8,573 nt of DNA from Anaerolineales bacterium. Its GTDB lineage: Bacteria; Chloroflexota; Anaerolineae; 4572-78; NAK82. The notes under the pieces were generated by a model. It was not told where the DNA came from and made no database searches. It was given only the letters and a program-made list of their open reading frames with translations. A program made the position numbers and the translations under genes. The DNA is taken from the NCBI GenBank assembly GCA_024643945.1, contig JAHELX010000234.1, positions 393 to 8,965 on the forward strand, given 5' to 3'. Below are positions 6,204 through 8,573 of this stretch, piece after piece. The number at the start of each line of letters is the position of its first letter. Position 1 is the stretch's first letter.

Positions 6204-6893
6204 ATGCCTGAATTGACACCGCGCACTCTGAGCCATTTCGCCTTTTTTAAATTCAAGGATGCCCATTTCGCTCTCACGTCGAGGGAGCGCCAGGAGTTCC
6301 ATGCCAATTGGCTGGCCGGCCTGCGCGACGCGGCTCAGCATTTGGATGTGTATCAGATCTATCCCGCCCAGACCGGCGCCGATGTGCTGGTCTGGAGCGC
6401 GCTGGATGCCGAGGACGCGGCCGCCACCGCCGGGTTCTTCGAGCGATTCGCCCGGGCCACCAATCCCCACCGCCATCTGGTGGAGCCGGTGCACACGCTG
6501 TGGGGCTTTACCAAGCCGTCACAGTACACCAAAACGCGCTCCACCCAGGAAATTGACCCTTTCGCTGCCGAACGCAAACCATATCTGATCATCTATCCCT
6601 TCACCAAGAGCGTCGATTGGTACTTGATGAGCCGCGAGTCGCGCCAGGGAATGATGAATGAGCACATTAAAATCGGTAAGCAGTACCCGGAGATCACCCA
6701 ATTGCTGCTCTATTCGTTCGGCCTCCAAGATCAAGAATTCATCGTCGTCTACGAAACCGACGATTTGGTGCACTTTTCGGACCTGGTATATGAACTGCGC
6801 GACACTGAAGCCCGTCGCTTTACCGAGCGCGATACCCCTCTGTTCACTGCCGTCTATCACCCGGCCGAGGAGTCGTTAGCCCTATGGGAATAA
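6204..6893 (+). CDS. hemQ: Coproheme decarboxylase (HemQ/ChdC), chlorite dismutase family
   Basis: Oxidatively decarboxylates two propionates of iron-coproporphyrin III to give heme b, the last step of the coproporphyrin-dependent pathway. The 229-residue length fits the family. The C-terminal ferredoxin-like half holds the diagnostic features: KPYLIIYPFTKSVDWYLM (125-142), where Tyr131 aligns with the catalytic tyrosine of characterised HemQ proteins, and MMNEHIKIGKQY (150-161), with His154 as the expected proximal heme ligand. Gln166 in ITQLLLYSFGL falls near the distal pocket, while no distal arginine of true chlorite dismutases is evident there. This favours HemQ over chlorite detoxification. 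AGAGGAAA at 6189-6196 is a good ribosome binding site. Position between hemB and hemE supports the role. Residue equivalences are by eye. Confidence 0.92.
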   Translation: MPELTPRTLSHFAFFKFKDAHFALTSRERQEFHANWLAGLRDAAQHLDVYQIYPAQTGADVLVWSALDAEDAAATAGFFERFARATNPHRHLVEPVHTLWGFTKPSQYTKTRSTQEIDPFAAERKPYLIIYPFTKSVDWYLMSRESRQGMMNEHIKIGKQYPEITQLLLYSFGLQDQEFIVVYETDDLVHFSDLVYELRDTEARRFTERDTPLFTAVYHPAEESLALWE

Positions 6894-6964
6894 CAGTCAT
6901 AGCAGAACGAAACGCATCTGAAACATACGTCGATCAAAGCCCTGAGACCTTGGGAAATACTGTG

Positions 6965-7993
6965 ATGAATGACCGACTGCTGAAAGCCTGCCTCCGCGAA
7001 CCTGTGGACTGCACGCCCGTCTGGCTGATGCGCCAGGCGGGGCGGTATATGGCTGAATATCGGCAACTGCGTGAAAAGTACACCATCCTGGAGATCATCA
7101 AGACGCCCGAACTGGCCGTCGAAGTGACGATGCAGCCCGTCAATGCCTTCGACCTGGACGCGGCCATCATCTTCGCCGATATCCTGCCGCCGCTGGAGGC
7201 AATGGGGCTGTCACTGGACTTCATCCGGGGCGAGGGGCCGGTTATCCATAACCCCCTGCGCATCGGCGAGGACGTGGCCGCTCTCAGCGTCCCCGATCCC
7301 CGTGAGAAGTTGAGCTTCACCATGGAGGCTATTCGGTTGGCGCGGCGTGAGCTGGAGGGCCGGATACCGCTCATCGGCTTCTCGGGTGCGCCCTTTACTC
7401 TGGCCAGCTATGCCATCGAAGGAGGGGCGACGCGCAACTTCGTCTTGACCAAAAGCCTGATGTACAATCAACCCGAGGCGTGGCATGAACTGATGGACAA
7501 ATTGGCCCGGATGGTGGGCGAGTATCTAAAGGCACAGGCCGAGGCCGGCGCCCAGGTCTTGCAGCTCTTTGATAGCTGGGCGGGCGCCCTCAGCCCGGCC
7601 GACTATCGTCGCTATGTGCTGCCTTACTCGCAGCGCACCGTTCAGACTGCCCAGACCAGCGGGATGCCCCTCATCCACTTCAGCACCGGCACCTCGGGCA
7701 TGCTGGAGGTAATCAAAGAAGCAGGCGGTGACGTGATCGGCGTGGACTGGCGCGTGAGCCTGGCCGATGCCTGGCGGCGCCTGGGCCACGAGGTGGCCAT
7801 CCAGGGGAACCTGGATCCGGTCGCACTTTTCGGCCCGCTCCCCGAATTGGAGCAAAGCGTGGCCGACATCCTGGCCCAGGTAGACGGCCGTTCCGGCTAC
7901 ATCTTCAATCTGGGACATGGCATCCTGCCCCAAACCCCGGTCGAGCACGTGGCGGCGTTGGTGGATATGGTGCATGAACTGAGTACTGCGTAG
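6965..7993 (+). CDS. hemE: Uroporphyrinogen decarboxylase
   Basis: Decarboxylates the four acetate side chains of uroporphyrinogen III to give coproporphyrinogen III. From ATG 6965 the product is 342 residues, the usual length, and begins MNDRLLKACLREPVDCTPVW as family members do. Conserved features: MRQAGR (22-27) with Arg23 and Arg27, catalytic Asp72 in FADIL, GAPFTLASYAIEGG with Tyr149, FDSWAGALSP (202-211), GNLDP, and GHGILPQTPVEHV with His318. The usual Pro of the LPEYR segment is Ala30 here. An in-frame ATG at 6884, 11 bases after GAGGAG (6867-6872) and overlapping the hemQ end, would add 27 residues without family similarity. It is possible, but I prefer 6965. The last residues STA and the TAG lie in the heptamer array at 7983-8025. 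Confidence 0.96.
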   Translation: MNDRLLKACLREPVDCTPVWLMRQAGRYMAEYRQLREKYTILEIIKTPELAVEVTMQPVNAFDLDAAIIFADILPPLEAMGLSLDFIRGEGPVIHNPLRIGEDVAALSVPDPREKLSFTMEAIRLARRELEGRIPLIGFSGAPFTLASYAIEGGATRNFVLTKSLMYNQPEAWHELMDKLARMVGEYLKAQAEAGAQVLQLFDSWAGALSPADYRRYVLPYSQRTVQTAQTSGMPLIHFSTGTSGMLEVIKEAGGDVIGVDWRVSLADAWRRLGHEVAIQGNLDPVALFGPLPELEQSVADILAQVDGRSGYIFNLGHGILPQTPVEHVAALVDMVHELSTA

Positions 7994-8025
7994 TGCGTAC
8001 TGCGTACTGCGTAACTGCGTAGCGC
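7983..8025 (-). repeat. Heptamer array (left member of second inverted pair)
   Basis: Units on the + strand: GTACTGC, GTAGTGC, GTACTGC, GTACTGC, the 8-base variant GTAACTGC, and GTAGCGC. This is the reverse complement of the TACGCAG array at 8514-8569. Positions 7994-8013 form an exact 20-base inverted match with 8521-8540. The first unit overlaps the end of hemE and supplies its TAG (7991-7993). Confidence 0.85.
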
Positions 8026-8038
8026 ATGGGTAACTGAG

Positions 8039-8512
8039 ATGCAGAGTTTCAGCGAGTGGTTGGAGACGGTGCCTGAGACGATTACAAATGATCCTCTATG
8101 GAGGATGAAAGTCTACCGACTGGCGCTATTTCTCGGTGACCTGGCGTGGCACGATGTGACCAAGTTGGTCTCAGATCGCCGCACGGTGGGTCTTGCCGAT
8201 CAATTGTTTAGAGCGGTTGGTTCCATTGGAGCTAACATCGCTGAAGGTTATAGTCGCCAGTCAGGCAAAGACCGGGCGCGATTTTACGAGTATGCCCTGG
8301 GTTCGACCCGCGAGAGTCGACATTGGTACTACCAGGGGCGAAACGTACTGTCAGACAAGGTAGCTGAGCATCGCGTCAATTTACTCGCGGAAATCTCTCG
8401 TCTACTACTGTCAATCATCCCCCAGGAGCGCGTTCGTAATTTGGCAGAAGAACCAGCCAGCTACGAAATTGACCTGGTGGCACTGCTGGACGACCCACCC
8501 TTGCCGCCGTAG
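8039..8512 (+). CDS. Four-helix-bundle protein (S23/IVP family, TIGR02436-like)
   Basis: A 157-residue, mostly helical protein. The core KVYRLALFLGDLAW (24-37), GLADQLFRAVGSIGANIAEGYSR (51-73) and FYEYALGSTRESRHWYY (82-98) matches the four-helix-bundle family. The family was first known from proteins encoded in intervening sequences of bacterial 23S rRNA, and is related in fold to the Avd accessory protein of diversity-generating retroelements. Its function is not established. The N-terminal 22 residues and C-terminal tail (about 136-157, acidic and proline-rich) extend beyond the core. Met23 (8105) is a less likely start because the only GGAGG directly abuts it. The ATG at 8039 has no clear Shine-Dalgarno. 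There is no rRNA sequence around it. The gene lies between inverted heptamer arrays, which suggests it moves or is maintained with them rather than belonging to the heme operon. Confidence 0.85.
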   Translation: MQSFSEWLETVPETITNDPLWRMKVYRLALFLGDLAWHDVTKLVSDRRTVGLADQLFRAVGSIGANIAEGYSRQSGKDRARFYEYALGSTRESRHWYYQGRNVLSDKVAEHRVNLLAEISRLLLSIIPQERVRNLAEEPASYEIDLVALLDDPPLPP

Positions 8513-8513
8513 T

Positions 8514-8569
8514 TACGCAATACGCAGTACGCAGTACGCAGTACGCAGTACGCAATACGCAATACGCAA
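8514..8569 (+). repeat. Heptamer array (right member of second inverted pair)
   Basis: Eight uninterrupted 7-base units: TACGCAA, four copies of TACGCAG, then three copies of TACGCAA, followed by TAAC at the window edge. It begins one base after the TAG of the four-helix-bundle gene. The only variation is A or G at the seventh base. It may extend beyond the window. Confidence 0.92.
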
Positions 8570-8573
8570 TAAC

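Noticed and set aside
6204..6893. True chlorite dismutase
   Set aside because: The heme-cluster context, Gln rather than an evident Arg in the distal region, and the HemQ-type tyrosine segment favour coproheme decarboxylase.
8039..8512. Diversity-generating retroelement (Avd-like protein)
   Set aside because: The fold family is related to Avd, but there is no reverse transcriptase, template repeat or variable repeat in the window.
8514..8573. CRISPR-like array
   Set aside because: Units are 7 bases long with no spacers between them, and no cas genes are visible.

Overview
The window reads as two unrelated blocks meeting at a sharp boundary near position 1664. Block A (1 to about 1663) has almost purely G/C third codon positions. 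It holds the 3' end of a radical SAM/SPASM-type gene and a membrane-anchored Ser/Thr protein kinase of the kind common in Acidobacteriota, Gemmatimonadota and similar phyla. Block B (about 1664 to 8573) has more mixed codon use. It carries a heme-biosynthesis cluster that resembles those of Chloroflexota (Anaerolineae-like), an assignment made from gene content and repeat style rather than from any search. At the boundary the kinase stops inside its transmembrane helix, and hemC begins in mid-gene just before its cofactor cysteine. Two genes broken at one point, with a change in codon use, suggest either a chimeric contig or a real rearrangement. The sequence alone cannot decide.

Layout, all genes on the + strand: radical SAM/SPASM 3' fragment (2-628); intergenic stretch with a possible extended -10 promoter and a hairpin; kinase (720-1670, truncated); hemC 3' fragment (1664-1954); hemD (1951-2718, ATGA overlap with hemC); a 273-bp intergenic region made of heptamer repeats around a 27-bp-arm hairpin; radical SAM/SPASM protein of TIGR04053 type (2992-4194); an 88-bp MITE-like fold-back element with a TAA duplication (4195-4282); a YwiC-like membrane protein (4337-5182); hemB (5208-6188); hemQ/chdC (6204-6893); hemE (6965-7993); and a four-helix-bundle (S23/IVP-type) gene (8039-8512) between two inverted heptamer arrays.

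Functionally, HemB, HemC, HemD and HemE take 5-aminolevulinate to coproporphyrinogen III. HemQ, a coproheme decarboxylase of the chlorite dismutase fold, points to the coproporphyrin-dependent route to heme b. The oxidase (CgoX) and ferrochelatase (CpfC) are not in the window. The radical SAM protein has a C-terminal region close to the AhbC/AhbD/NirJ heme-tailoring enzymes, so it may be an oxygen-independent tailoring or decarboxylation step, but this is inference.

The most unusual feature is a family of degenerate 7-bp tandem repeats. Two head-to-head pairs of arrays (2700-2734 with 2934-2975, and 7983-8025 with 8514-8569) each enclose a cargo: a hairpin in the first case and the four-helix-bundle gene in the second. 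The left arrays also supply the stop codons of hemD and hemE. This looks like a mobile or expanding repeat cassette and is the best candidate here for an undescribed system.
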